Shown here: piece by piece, positions 42,701 to 53,700 of the stretch | How the letters are laid out: each line of letters begins with the position of its first letter | How positions within the stretch are numbered: position 1 is the first letter of the stretch | Origin: Rhipidocladum racemiflorum | Taxonomy: Eukaryota > Streptophyta > Magnoliopsida > Poales > Poaceae | Length of the DNA stretch: 64,000 nt | Direction: 5' to 3' | Assembly (NCBI GenBank): GCA_036346355.1 | Contig: CM070570.1 | Location: 44,965,592 to 45,029,591, forward strand | Made by a program: the position numbers and the translations under genes | Notes under the pieces: generated by a model | The model's database searches: none | What the model was told of the DNA's origin: nothing | Seen by the model: the letters and a program-made list of their open reading frames with translations, nothing else

Positions 42701-45700
42701 CTCTTTTTTTTTATTGAAATTTGAGGAAAACCCAAATATTCCAACAATATTTAAGGTACCTCTTTCGTTTTAAAGACAAGAAAATCCCACATTTATCCTG
42801 TAATAGAAAAATTCTATATATTCTCACACTAATCGAGAAGAATCTTACCACTTATTTTGGTGAGGCAAAACTATAACGGTGCATGTTAATTATATATAGA
42901 TATTAGAGTTATATAACAAATACAATTATTTTTCAAATATAGAAATATAGAGTTGTATATCGAATACAACTAGATCATAATATCTAATCGCGCAGTTGCG
43001 CGGATAAATCTGCTAGTTACTCTAATGCTAAGGTCATGTTTAGAACCTTCTCCAATTGAATTATTGGATTTTTTTTTTTGTTCAGACTTTTGCGTGGTGC
43101 AATTAAACAATGCTCACGATATGATCATCACGATGCAAATATTAACAATCGGTCATATCCACTTGTACGAAGTATTTAATAGATAGATGACGCATGAACT
43201 TTTGACAAATTTGCCTTGTCATTTTCAGCATTTTTTTCCCTCTAAATTTGCATTGTTTAACAAATTAGTTTTCTTTATCCCTAGTTTCATTGTCAATGCT
43301 GTGTTCCCAACCAATGCATTGTTCATCTTTGTTCAATACCTTTCAAAAATCATCTAAATAAAACAGTTCTTTCCATTCTTTTATGAAGCATATAGTTACT
43401 GAAATTTCGTTAAGCATCTCAAGCAAAAGCTGGGGAACCGCGTTTGTTCGAAAATTTTGTAGAAAAAATGTCACTTTTGCATCCTCTGAAAAAAAAAATA
43501 GAGAGCAGAGGATGTCACTTGCAGCAAACAGAACATTCCCTGCCTGCGAAGTCTGAAATTTCCAAGTACACAATTTCACCAGAACTGTCAGAGTTTGACA
43601 GAACCGGCAATCGTCTCACCGAACGCGTGCCACTGAAAGAAAGCTGCACGTGTTCTAGAGCAAACATGGTAGCGATTCGATGCACCCTCTTTTTACAATT
43701 TTTTAGGATCCGCTTAGTATTCTTCCTTCCGGCAGCATCGTTGGAGGTACTTCTATGTATAGTACTAGGAAAATACGCGTGCGCCGCGCGAGTGAAACAA
43801 AAACAAATTTATGTTTTTTTTTCCGGAGAAAAAACAGACAACGGAAATATTTTTCCCATGCTCCGGAGGAAAAACGGATAACGAAAATATTTTTTCGGGA
43901 AAAACGGAGGAAGGACCTGAACGTAAAGTCTAGGGACCTATTTGTTATAATTTTGGACTTGTTCGCTATTATGAAAAAGTAGGAAAGGGTTCGTTCGCAA
44001 TTCGTATTTAATGGGAGGCTTTTTATGTAAAACAGCGAACGGAGGACCTAAACGCGAAATGGGGGAAAGTATTTTGCATCCACAGAAAATTGCAAAGGGC
44101 TAATTCGTAAACGTAAATGACCTATCCGTAATTCCAAAAAATCGGAGGTTTTTTTGCAAAAAAAGGGAGAGAGAGAGGGGGGGGGGGGAGGGTGACGTGG
44201 GGGGCTGAGCATTCAGGAATCCTTCGAACTATATTTAAGGTAGTATTTGAAAGTTATATGAATATTAAAATATAAATAGATGGTAAATATTGATTACTTA
44301 CTTCTTTATTTATTTAAAATTTTATGCAAATTGCAATGAGAGAGTGGTGAATAGAAGCACAGCTCCATGTTAATCTTGTTGAAGTAGAAAGTGATATGAG
44401 GTTAGGGTTTTAAATTTCATTTTATTTTTTTCGGCACTCACCGAAATCATTGAAATTAGGTTATTTCAGAAATTTCGAGATCAAATGGTTGACCAAAAAA
44501 TTGAACATTTCGACAAATTTTGAATTTTTAACTAAATTTGATCCATTGATACGTAACCAGGACAAGTACATTTTGGGACCACTAAAATAACCGAATTAAA
44601 TTCGAAACCCTATCTGAGGCTAAAACTCTCTCTTCTTTTTTTCTTCTTCCTTTTGGCGCGTAGGAGGACATTGTTGAGGAGGCTAACTACCTGAGGGAGA
44701 CGAACGAGAGGCTAACGAGGCAGATCGAGCAGCTGCACAGCGACCACTGTGCGCACGTCGAGGAGCTCGTCTACCTCAAGTGGATCAACGCCTGCCTCCG
44801 CCACGAACTTCGCAACCATGAACACCACCCCTCCTCCGGCGAACAAGACCAAGACGCCGGCAGCATGTCGGCCATGGACCTGAGCAAGAGCGTGAGCTAC
44901 CGCTCCAGCGAGAAGGCCAAGCACCTCATGCTCCAGTACGGCAACGTCGGCCTCGACGGCTTCGGCCCCGCACTCTCCTCGCCGCTGCACGAGTCGCTTT
45001 ACGGCGACGGCGACGGCAACGACTGCAGCGACGATAAGACGCGCGCACGCAGCGACGAGCCGGAGCGGAGCCCTGGTATGTCGGCGACGATGGCGGCCGC
45101 CATGGCGCCGACGAAACGAGCACGGCCAAACAAGCTCAAGTTCTTGAGAAGCATCAAGAAGCTGCTCGCGAGCAGCAGAAGGGGCGACGGCCACGGCCGC
45201 TGCGGCCGCGAGAGCAAGAAGGCGCCAGTCGACGAGCATCTCGAGAAGGCGATGCGGTGGCTGTCCGGCAACGGCGCGCAGGACGGCGACAACTCGTACG
45301 AGAGCACGCCGCTGTCGTCGTGTGAGCGGACGCCGCTGAGCAGCGTGACGACCGTGGACTCGCACGCCCGCGCACGCGGCCGGGAGTCGGCAGCGTCAAG
45401 GCTGGGGGCAGAGACGGCGAGGTCGAAGAGCGATGTCGGCGCGTCCTACGGCCGGGAGGCGAGCCGGTACCACGCGCTACGGCCGGACCACCCGGCCGGG
45501 GTCGGCCCGGACGGGTTCCACTCGCCGGAGAAGCGCAAGCTGAGGAGGCACTCGGAGGTAGTGCTGGGAGAATGGGCCGGGCCGGTTGGGCTGGCACGAG
45601 CACGGCCCGAAAAAACAGGCTCAAAGCCCGACCCGGCACGAATAGCAGATGGGCCGTGCCAGCCCGGCTCGACACCCGTGCCCGTGCCGTGCCTCAAAAC

Positions 45701-46236
45701 GGGGCACGCCGTGCCACCCGGCCCGGCCCGATGCGCCGTGCCGTGCTTGGGCCGGCCCGGCACGAAAAATGGTCCGGTCCATTCTTCTAACATTAGCTAG
45801 CTCTTGGATGGCATGTACATATGGTGAATCATACCTATTGTTGATTAGTGGAGTACTAGCAAGTGCTAGAGTATAATAATGAGTGTAGCACTAAACAGCT
45901 AGCACTAATTATCTGCTTGATGGGACAAAAGGAAGGTAGAACCCCAAAAGAGAAGGAATTTTTTGATCTCAATCGACCGTGCCGTGCTTGGACCGGCACG
46001 GCCCGATCGAGGCACGACGTGCTTCTGGGCCGGGCCTAGGTTTGTGCACATCGGGCCAGCCCGGAACGGCACGTACAAAACAATGGGCCGTGTCGGCCCG
46101 ATGCATTTAGGCCCGAGGCACGACGGGCTTGGGCCGTGCCGGCACGGCACGGCCCAACTCCCAGCACTACTCGGAGGAGTTGAGAAGCCCGGAGGCGGTG
46201 TACGTGAGAACAAGGGACATGCGTCATGCAGAGTGA
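36769..46236 (+). CDS. CHUP1/AR791-like actin-binding protein gene, last exon disrupted
   Basis: Exons 36769-36931, 37036-37094, 37189-37809 and 44664-45558, with the original tail at 46178-46236; all junctions are GT/AG and phases agree (598 codons before the insertion). Residues 10-31 form a hydrophobic helix, a likely membrane anchor, followed by an Arg cluster. Exon 3 encodes a long coiled coil rich in Glu, Ala and Leu. Exon 4 carries EEANYLRETNERLTRQIEQL and EELVYLKWINACLRHELRN, the block shared by CHUP1, which links chloroplasts to actin, and AR791-like proteins. The C-terminal CHUP1 domain is absent, so an AR791-like role is more likely. A hAT element (45559-46169) interrupts the last exon; as assembled the frame runs into it and stops at 45800. 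Start choice rests on ATGG context and the helix position; in-frame ATGs also lie upstream. Confidence 0.83.
37947..40336. mobile_element. Solo LTR, 2390 bp, in intron 3 of the CHUP1-like gene
   Basis: Ends TGAAATGACCTAAAAATTC and GACGGGCCGTCACA, flanked by the perfect 5-bp duplication CTTTA (37942-37946, 40337-40341). There is no internal region, so it is an LTR left after recombination between two LTRs. The GC-rich block 38040-38520 produces overlapping artefact frames on both strands. Gypsy origin is likely from length and ends. Confidence 0.88.
40342..42147. other. Intron 3 repeat region, partly related to CACTA-1 spacer
   Basis: 40890-41500 resembles 6590-7010 inside CACTA-1 (TCAGATGTTGGGTTGC, TCTTCCTCGC, CCTCACAGA blocks). 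On the minus strand a frame near 42011-42160 (HCYICACGQDLDPTKAIKVF) ends at a CGGTGAGTAA donor-like site. I cannot assign it to a family. Not part of the host coding sequence. Confidence 0.5.
41186..41372. repeat. (TATG/CATA)n microsatellite
   Basis: Alternating ATGTATGTAC / ATACATAC tetranucleotides with TA steps. Gives long Tyr/Ile/Met frames on every strand that are artefacts. Confidence 0.93.
42149..42411. mobile_element. MITE-like inverted-repeat element
   Basis: Ends GACCATCTCCAACC and GGTTGGAGATGGTC, interior with repeated ATTCCCTTT / AAAGGGAAT words. Flanks ATAA and AATA do not give a clear duplication, so the superfamily is undecided. Confidence 0.7.
42760..43015 (+). mobile_element. 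Helitron 3' terminus, plus orientation
   Basis: CGCGCAGTTGCGCG stem-loop, short spacer GATAAATCTG, then CTAG at 43012-43015 followed by T. Upstream AT-rich sequence has repeated AATACAACTA / AATACAATTA phrases. The 5' end is not identified, so the start is a guess. Confidence 0.6.
43016..43764. other. Intron 3 sequence between two Helitron ends
   Basis: No recognised family. Frames here (43343-43579 minus, 43444-43881 plus) have no signature. Confidence 0.4.
43765..44230 (-). mobile_element. Helitron fragment, minus orientation, 3' terminus at 43765
   Basis: Minus strand ends GCGCGGCGCACGCG, spacer TATTTTC, CTAG, then T. Related over its length to 19157-19620. The G-run near 44178 is low complexity. 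Lies in intron 3. Confidence 0.65.
44231..44663 (+). other. Distal part of intron 3
   Basis: AT-rich intron sequence ending TTTTGGCGCGTAG, the acceptor for exon 4. No other feature seen. Confidence 0.5.
45559..46169. mobile_element. hAT miniature element 1, 611 bp, in the last exon of the CHUP1-like gene
   Basis: Perfect 12-bp terminal repeats TAGTGCTGGGAG / CTCCCAGCACTA and a perfect 8-bp target duplication CTCGGAGG (45551-45558, 46170-46177). Both ends are packed with GGCCCG, GGCACG and CGTGCC words. The centre (about 45790-45960) is AT-rich. No transposase. The perfect duplication and repeats indicate a recent insertion. Confidence 0.94.
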
Positions 46237-46346
46237 GTGACGCTTAATGTTACAGTAGACGGATTAAGAGGAACTGGTGTGCAAAATGCAATGCAATTTT
46301 TTTCCTTTTCACATTGTGTAAATATACTTATGTTAAGGGATGTGGT

Positions 46347-46861
46347 TAGGGCTGGAAACGAGCCGAGCCGGCTCGGCTCGGCTCGGTGCGGCTCGGTCCA
46401 GTGGCGAGCCGAGACAGGCTCGGCTCGGCCCTGAGGCGAGCCCAAAAAACCGGCTCGGCTCGCGAGCCGGCTCGTTGGCTCGCCGAGCCAGAACATTTTA
46501 TCAGAAAATTAAATATTTATACAATAATTCATGTATTTGCAGTGAATAATATTAACTTACTAATTACTACTAAATAATAGTAGTTGCTTAGTTGCTCTCT
46601 ATCACACTTGTAGGAAATAGAATTGTCTCAACATCATCTTCATCATCTTTTTTCTAAAAATATAAGTCATTAGTCATACTAAATTCCCTGCATGGGTTGG
46701 GCCGCCGAGCCAATTTGGCTCGCGAGCCGGCTCGGTGTTTTTGCGAGCCTGAAAAACAGGCTCGACTCGAGCTCGATCCGAGCCACGAGCCTGTGCGAGC
46801 CGAGCCAGGCTCGGGCGAGCCTGAGCCGAGCCACGAGCCACGAGCTTTTTTTCCAGCCCTA
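46347..46861. mobile_element. hAT miniature element 2, 515 bp, downstream of the gene
   Basis: Ends TAGGGCTGGAAACGAGC and TTTTTTTCCAGCCCTA, flanked by the perfect 8-bp duplication GATGTGGT (46339-46346, 46862-46869). Subterminal regions are dense in GGCTCG / CGAGCC. AT-rich centre without a gene. Confidence 0.93.
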
Positions 46862-46869
46862 GATGTGGT

Positions 46870-47290
46870 TGCATCTAATTGAGACGATGTCATGATAAAA
46901 GGACGTTGGTAATGGTTTTGATCAAGCTAATTAATGTTCTCTGGAGAATTGTTTTTTGTTTTCTTGTGCCTCATTTGTTAGTGGAAAAGGGCTTCGAGGG
47001 ATTTGACTTGCGTGAAACAGAAAAATGTGAGGGTAAAGACTGTGACACGTATTATCGGAAAATAATCACATAGGTCATGGGTCCTATAGATAAAATTGAT
47101 AATTTGCTACTTCAAAGATTGATCCTTTGGATTGTGATGCCACTTGAGCCAATGATATGTGGGGCCATCTGAGTCAATGAAATATGGGTCCAGTGGTAAA
47201 TTTGCAAAGCCACATGTTTGAAGTGGCAAATAATCAAATCCTATGCATGTTAAATTGAACTTAATTCGAAGTATGATACATGGTATTAAG
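46870..47290. other. Intergenic, no gene recognised
   Basis: Contains a near-exact direct repeat AACTTAATTCGAAGTATGAT (near 47258 and 47301). No supported coding sequence. Confidence 0.45.
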
Positions 47291-47299
47291 TTTAATTTC

Positions 47300-47711
47300 T
47301 AACTTAATTCGAAGTATGATACAGACGGTGACTTTGCAGCCACAAATTGATGACGCAATAATTTGGGCGCAGACCCCCAAAGGCAACCATACAGCTGCCT
47401 TGACGTATCGCATGCAGTTCACGAGAAGTACTTATAAATCCTACAAGGCCACAACCTCGTCAGCATAGGCGCCATCGCGTTGTAAAATTGTTTTTTTGGC
47501 TTGCGCAGCAAAATCGCATATGGACGGCACAACGTCTTCAGCATGACCAAATCAATAGTTTGTTAGATATGCTGTCGGAGCCTGAAAATGGTTCATCACC
47601 TATTCGTAGATTGTCCTCATTTTCGATGGTTGTGGTCAGCCATTACCCGATGGGTCCGATTACCTTCGCTCCAACCGAATCATTGGTAAGAAGCACCGCA
47701 TCTAGAACAAT
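47300..47711 (+). pseudogene. LINE reverse-transcriptase C-terminus (zf-RVT) fragment
   Basis: Across shifting frames: DDAIIWAQTPKGNHTAALTY, then APSRCKIVFFW-like sequence, LAQQNRIWTAQRLQ, and HHLFVDCPHFRWLWSAI near 47590-47640. This order (W-T--G--S---AY, W---AP-K-K-F-W-----R--TA--L, HLF--C---R-LW) is the zinc-binding reverse-transcriptase tail of plant L1-type LINEs. Stops and shifts make it a relic. It is cut by the CACTA terminus at 47712. Confidence 0.75.
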
Positions 47712-48195
47712 CACTACTACAGAAAGGCTTATATTAGACATCCCATCACCAACGATTTTGATAAACCGTCTATGGTGAGAAACATCACAGACGGTTCTAT
47801 AGTGCAACCATCTGTGATATATAGCAATATCACAGACGGTTTTATACTAAAACCATCTGTGATGACTCCTATAGCCATCACAGACGGTTCTATTTAAAAA
47901 CCGTCAGTGATATACAGCAATATCACCGACGATTTTAGTATAGAACCGTCTATGATATATTATTATCACAGACAGTTATAGTTACCATGACTTGGATGTT
48001 TCAAATTTGCCATGATTTGGATTCTCAAATTTTGGCTAAGTGTACAAATTTTCTATGACTTGGATGCTCCAAATTTTGGCTAAAAAAAGTCATGGCAAAT
48101 TTTGGAGACTTAGCCAAAATTTAAGCCATACAATTCATAGCAAATTTGAAAATCTGACGATGTACCATATGTATTTCATTCGGTTTTTGTAGTGC
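47712..48195. mobile_element. CACTA-4 end (ACAGACGGTT family)
   Basis: Starts CACTACTACAGAAAGG, identical to the terminus at 62969, followed by the ATCACAGACGGTT array to about 47990. A TTTTTGTAGTG at 48185-48195 could be the other terminus of a 484-bp element, but the flanking triplets (AAT, CTC) do not match, so the right border is uncertain. 47990-48180 holds repeated CCAAATTTTGGCTAA phrases in both orientations. Confidence 0.7.
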
Positions 48196-48322
48196 TCATA
48201 CTAGCATGCTAGCGCTTTTCTTCTCCAAACCATGTTCTCCAAACTGTGTTAGGAGTATGAGAATACTAAAATCATTGCTCAGGTGCTTGTGAGGTAAAGG
48301 GGAGGGGGGCGCGTTATATTTT

Positions 48323-48401
48323 AAATGCAATCATACCAACTCTACAGTACTAGATCATGTAAGAACTCTGAAATTAAGCGTGCTCGGGCGAGAGTAGTAC
48401 T
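48323..48401 (+). pseudogene. 5S rRNA pseudogene, 5' part
   Basis: Matches plant 5S rRNA from the start (ATGCAATCATACC for ATGCGATCATACC) through GAACTCTGAAATTAAGCG and CGGGCGAGAGTAGTACT with several substitutions. Immediately upstream GGGCGCGTTATATTTT resembles a grass 5S spacer with its TATA-like box. The gene is split after ...AGTACT by the Copia element and resumes at 57376. Confidence 0.85.
48397..48401. other. Target duplication GTACT of Copia element A, left copy
   Basis: GTACT precedes the left LTR and is repeated at 57371-57375 after the right LTR. Confidence 0.95.
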
Positions 48402-49720
48402 TGTAGGATCAGATGGCGTCAATCAGAGGGGGGGTGAATGATTGATCGGGAGCTAAAACAAATTTTTAGTGATTCTTTAAACCCCTAAACAAAATATAAA
48501 ATATTGCTTCGGTTTAACGCAAAAACAGATTAACATATGTTCATTAAATCGTAAATTCCCGGAGATCCAACCGTCCAATTGATGTGAAATTTTTACTGTA
48601 GAAACTAGATTCAATTTAGAAACTAACCCAAAAAGAATCAACTCAATCGGATCTACAGATCAAAAGTTATAAGCTTTGCAAGTTGACTGTTTCAATAAAA
48701 CCGAAAATTGATTAAACCCTAATTTTGAGATTAAACAAAATCTATGAGGAATTAACCAACCAAACTTTTTAGATCAAAAACTTGATGCTCTAGGAAGGTT
48801 TGCAATAGATCAAATTAAAATTATCATGATGAAAAACGAATCAATCTATCAAACAAAAGAGCAACAGTAAATCAACTTGTTCTGTACTGGAAAACACACG
48901 TAACTTTCCTGTTGCTACAGTACTCACGCGGGTTACTGTAGCAACGGAAGTAGTCTCTCTGGAGATCGACTCTGTCGCTTGCCTTTTGGTGGATTGCTTC
49001 TGTTGCCGTCGTTTCTTCTCTTCTTTTCAACCGAACAGCGCAGCCTCCGCTTCTTATTTTCCTCCGTCTACCTCGCTTGGTGCGTTGTTTTTTTTTTCGT
49101 TCATCTGACAATCCCAGGAGTCCTCTGCTCCCCTTTTTAAGCAACTCCCACGCGTCCGAGTCCGTGAGGGACTCGTTGACCGGCTGCCCTTGGTTTCTGT
49201 ACTAGCTTCGGACAGTGGCTTAGCTCTAGTCCAGGCCGACTTCCGTATAGTACAACTGCTAACGTTTCAACTCTAATTAAATACCTACATGCATATATAT
49301 CTGACCCAAAAACACATGGCCTAATATATGCATATAGCCCAAAATTTTCGCATGCACGCGTACGGCCCACCTGCCACTACCGCGTGACTCACTCTCCCTC
49401 ACGTGCACTGTTCTCTAGTCCGAACGCCCCGCATGACATTCTTGATCATATGAACCTCGATTCATCCTAGAACCTAGTTCCGATCCCCATCATCGACCAC
49501 GTTCAACCTCAAGCAACACCTGCACATGAACAAACACAAAACCATGTACGAGCACAAATCCACGACTTGACTCAAGATCAATCCGTGCAACCACTCACAC
49601 GAGCGCATTTCATCAAGCAAAAACCATTATCATGCTATCACAAACATATCAAATAATTGACTGAACCAGCACATTTTGGAAATTCAATTCTAAACCAATT
49701 TTTCATCACATGATTTCACA
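48402..49720 (-). repeat. 3' LTR of Copia element A
   Basis: 1319 bp, offset 7650 from its partner. Contains a duplicated ACAGTAC / TACTGTAGCAAC area near 48915-48945 and CACGCG/CACGTG boxes near 49350-49400. It is followed inside by the polypurine tract. Confidence 0.96.
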
Positions 49721-50767
49721 ATCTCCCCCTTGATGAAAACATTGGCAACACCACTTTAGAATTGAACATTTGCAATTGACATTCACTACACAAGAAATGT
49801 TTTTGAAATCAAGTGGTTTAAACTCAAAAGCCAAAGTGAAAAACTCCCCCCAGGTGAAATGAGACAAATCTCCCCCTAAGAAAAAATGTGAGTGAATGTG
49901 CAATGTGTACAAAATTCTCCCCCTTTGACAATGAATTCATCAAGAATACAAAAGAGAGAACAACATGTTCAAATTTTTTCCTTTAGCAATGATTTCACAA
50001 AAGAGAAACAAAAGAGTGCCAAGATAGGAAAAGATGAGCTCATTCGATCATATAACCTTATATATCACATAATATGCAAAATACGTGAACTTGATGTGAT
50101 TTTAACGAGTTAGGGAATGACATGCATCTCAACCTCAGTACAGTCACCTATAGGCAAGTACTAAGCAAGATCTTAGCAGAAAGGCAAGGCTCAAAAACTG
50201 AAGCAACTAACAACTCAGGGCGAGCAAGTAGTTTCAACTCCAATCTAGTAGACCATTTTAATCTTTTAAAAACAATAAACTGCATGTGGCATGCTTGAAG
50301 CATACTTCTTTTATTTTCTCAGAGTGGCATGCTTGAAGCATACATCTTGTCTTTTAGGGAATGGCATGCTTGAAGCATACATCTTATCTTTTTAGGGGAA
50401 AGCATGTCTGAAGCACATAACTTGAGGCCTTTGTTTTTAACAACCCCTTTTTGTTGATTCCCTTTTCTTTTCCTTTTCCGTTGATTGTAAACATGCAAAG
50501 AGATTAAAAGGCCTTTTGAAAGAGTAAAGCTGAAAACATACTTGCTTCATAGCCCAAAATTGTCAAGAAGATTCAATATCAAGTCTAGAAGACTAAGATA
50601 TCACAGAGTATTTAACTATAGGCAATCTAATCAAGGAATTCCGCAATGTCACTTTTAGTTCAAGTAAAGCAATTTAGATTGTCGTATATTAGCTCAATTA
50701 CATAATATATAAAGAAATATGATAAAGTAAGCTCATCAACTAAAGAACTTGGCAAGGAAACTCCCCC
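49721..50767 (-). promoter_or_regulatory. 3' untranslated region of Copia A with multiplied polypurine tracts
   Basis: Plus-strand TCTCCCCC-type words (GGGGGAG on the element strand) stand at about 49722, 49844, 49869, 49916 and 50761. The one touching the LTR is the functional tract. A 37-38-bp repeat with core GGCATGCTTGAAGCATAC starts at 50288, 50326, 50363 and, degenerate, 50401. No coding sequence. Multiplied polypurine tracts are a described Sirevirus trait. Confidence 0.8.
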
Positions 50768-53700
50768 TCAAAACAGGCTCATGGGATGCACAACTCCTAA
50801 TTCTCCTCTTAGAAAAGCAAATCGAGAAGCATCAAGTGGTTTTGTGAAAATATCAGCAAGTTGCAACTCAGAATCAACAAAATGCAAAACAACATCTCCC
50901 TTTTCCACATGATCTCGAAGAAAATGATAGCGAATATCAATATGCTTTGTTCGAGAATGTTGCACTGGGTTTTTAGCAATATTGATAGCACTAGTGTTAT
51001 CACAGAAAAGTGGAACACTATCTAAATATAATCCAAAATCCTTTAAAGTTGACATCATCCAAAGCACTTGTGCACAACATGCAAAAGAAAGAACAAATTC
51101 AGATTCAGTAGCTTGAGAGAGCAACAAAAACTTGTTTTCTAGATGACCAAGCAACTAAAGATGTACCAATAAAATGACATGTTCCAGAGGTACTTTTCCT
51201 ATTAATTCTACAACCCGCAAAATCAGCATCAGAGTAGGCTCTAAGTGATAAACAAGATGATGAAGAGTACCATAAGCCAAACTCTAAAGTGGATTGTAAA
51301 TAGCGAAGGATTCGTTTTACCGCTTGTCGATGAGAAGCACGTGGGGAAGCTTGAAAACGAGCACACAAGCACACCGCAAAGTGTATATCTGGCCTTGAAG
51401 CAGTGAGATAAAGAAGCGATCCAATCATCCTTCGATACTCCTTTTGATCAACCGCTTTCTCCTTCTTCATCCGGATCCAAAACAGCTTGTTGTACCAATT
51501 GGTGTGGAAATTGGTTTGCATGTATCCATCTCAAAACGTCGAAGAAGATCTTTTGTGTACTTCGCTTTGATGAATAAAGATACCTTGCTTTGTTTGCTTG
51601 ACTTGTAAGCCCAAAAAGTATGTGAGCTCACCCATCATACTCATCTCAAATTCCCTGCTCATAGTGTCTGAAAACTTGGCAACAAGAGCATGAGAAGTAC
51701 CTCCAAAGATGATATCATCCACATAAATCTGAACAAGTAAAAGATCTTTGCCATGTTTGAGTGTAAACAAGGTTTTATCAATTTTGCCCATTACAAAATC
51801 ATTTTTCAACAGATATGATTTAAGACGCTCATACCAAGCCCGAGGTGCTTGTTTTAAACCATATAAAGCTTTTGATAGTTTGAAAACATGATCTGGAAAC
51901 TTGGGATTCTCAAAACCAGGTGGTTGCTTAACATAAACCTCCTCATTGATGAAGCCATTAAGAAAAGCGCTTTTAACATCCATTTGATACAATCTAAAAC
52001 CCTTAGATGCAGCAAAGGCCAACAAAATTCTAATGGCTTCAAGTCTTGCAACAGGTGCAAAAGTTTCATCAAAATCAAGTCCTTCAATTTGAGTAAAACC
52101 TTGAGCAACCAACCTAGCTTTATTTCTTACAACAACCCCATCTTCGTTTTGTTTATTCTTAAATACCCATTTAGTTCCAATAATATTATGACCTACAGGA
52201 GGTGGAACTAAGACCCAAACCTGATTACGCTCAAAATTCTCAAGTTCCTCATGCATGGCATTAATCCAAGACTCATCAGATAAAGCGTGACTTACATCTT
52301 GGGGTTCAAACGATGCAACAAAAGCAGTATGAGCATATGAGGCATTAGTATTGTACTGCTTGAAGTACACGCACGTTTAACTCACCAATCATCTGTCCAG
52401 GAGGATGTCTACGTTGTATGTGCATTGGTGCAGAAACTTCTGGAGTTGTCTCATGTACAGTACCATGTGAGGATTCTGTAGTTGCTTGAGTTTCTTCCTG
52501 TGGCTGGTCTGACTGGGCTGGGTTGTCAACTTGATTGCCACTGTCATCTTCATCTTCATCATCACTTTCTTCCAAAAAGATACTTTCAGAACCGCAAGTC
52601 ACCTGTGTCCCTGAAGAGTCGGGTCTAGTACTGGGGCTAGCCTCATCAAAAGTGACTTCACAAGTCTCAACAATTTTGTTAGTCTCTAAATTCAGCACAC
52701 GGTAACCACGAGTATGAAGAGCATAACCAAGAAAAAGTCCATCTGAGCATCTAGATTCAAATTTATCAAGATTTCCATGTTTGAGAATGAAGCATTTGCA
52801 ACCAAAAACACGCATATGAGAGATGCTAGGGGTACGACCAAAACGAAGTTCATAGGAAGTTCTATGTAGCTTTGCTCTCAAAAATACTCTATTTGAAACA
52901 TAGCAAGCAGTAGATATAGCTTCAGCCCAATACTTCCTAGGAGTTGAAAATTCATCAAGCATAGTCCTAGCCATCTCAACCAATGTACGATTTTTCCTCT
53001 CAACTACACCATTTTGTTGAGGAACACGAGCAGAAGAAAATTGATGCTCAATACCATGTTTGGAACAAAAGGAAGCAAAAAGAGTGTTCTTGAATTCTCC
53101 TCCATTATCACTCCTAATTACTTTAAGTGCTTCAGGCAATTCCCTGAACAACCTTAATGCAAGTTCTTGAAAACATTCAAAAGCTTCATCTTTGGTAGAC
53201 AAGAAATATACCCAAGAGTACCTAAAGTAATCATCCACAATAACAAGAACATACCACTTACCTCCTGCAGATTTCACTCTAGCAGGTCCAACAATGTCCA
53301 TATGTAGAAGCTGACCTGGAGTATTAGTCATAACGGCAGAAATAGGAAAATGTGGAGATGCAGTCATTTTTCCATGTTGACAGGGGGAGCAAACCAAATT
53401 ACTTGTTTTATCAATCTTTAATTCAGGCAAAACCTCTAAGCAGATTTGATTTACTTATGCGTTGAAGATGATCGAAACCAATATGACCAAGTCTACGATG
53501 CCAAAAAGTTAAATCTTTAGAAACTTGGGAGACAAGACATGTAGTTTCAGATGTTGGATAAGAAAAATCACCTTTAAACAAGCGACCAATGCGAGTGATG
53601 TTGCAGACTAGATTTTCAGAAACATCTAATATACGACAAGAGTTTTTCTTAAATCTCACCTCAAGATCTTCATCAAGCAACCGAGAGGCGAGAGCAAATT

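Noticed and set aside
44712..45675. Long minus-strand frames opposite exon 4 of the CHUP1-like gene
   Set aside because: GC-rich codon bias of the sense exon opens the antisense frame; the sense strand has splice-consistent family motifs.
47712..48195. Complete 484-bp CACTA MITE
   Set aside because: Right-hand TTTTTGTAGTG is plausible, but the 3-bp flanks do not match and the terminal repeats agree only over CACTAC, so only the left end is firm.
48323..48401. Functional 5S rRNA gene
   Set aside because: Multiple substitutions in the transcribed region, missing terminator, and interruption by an 8.97-kb element.
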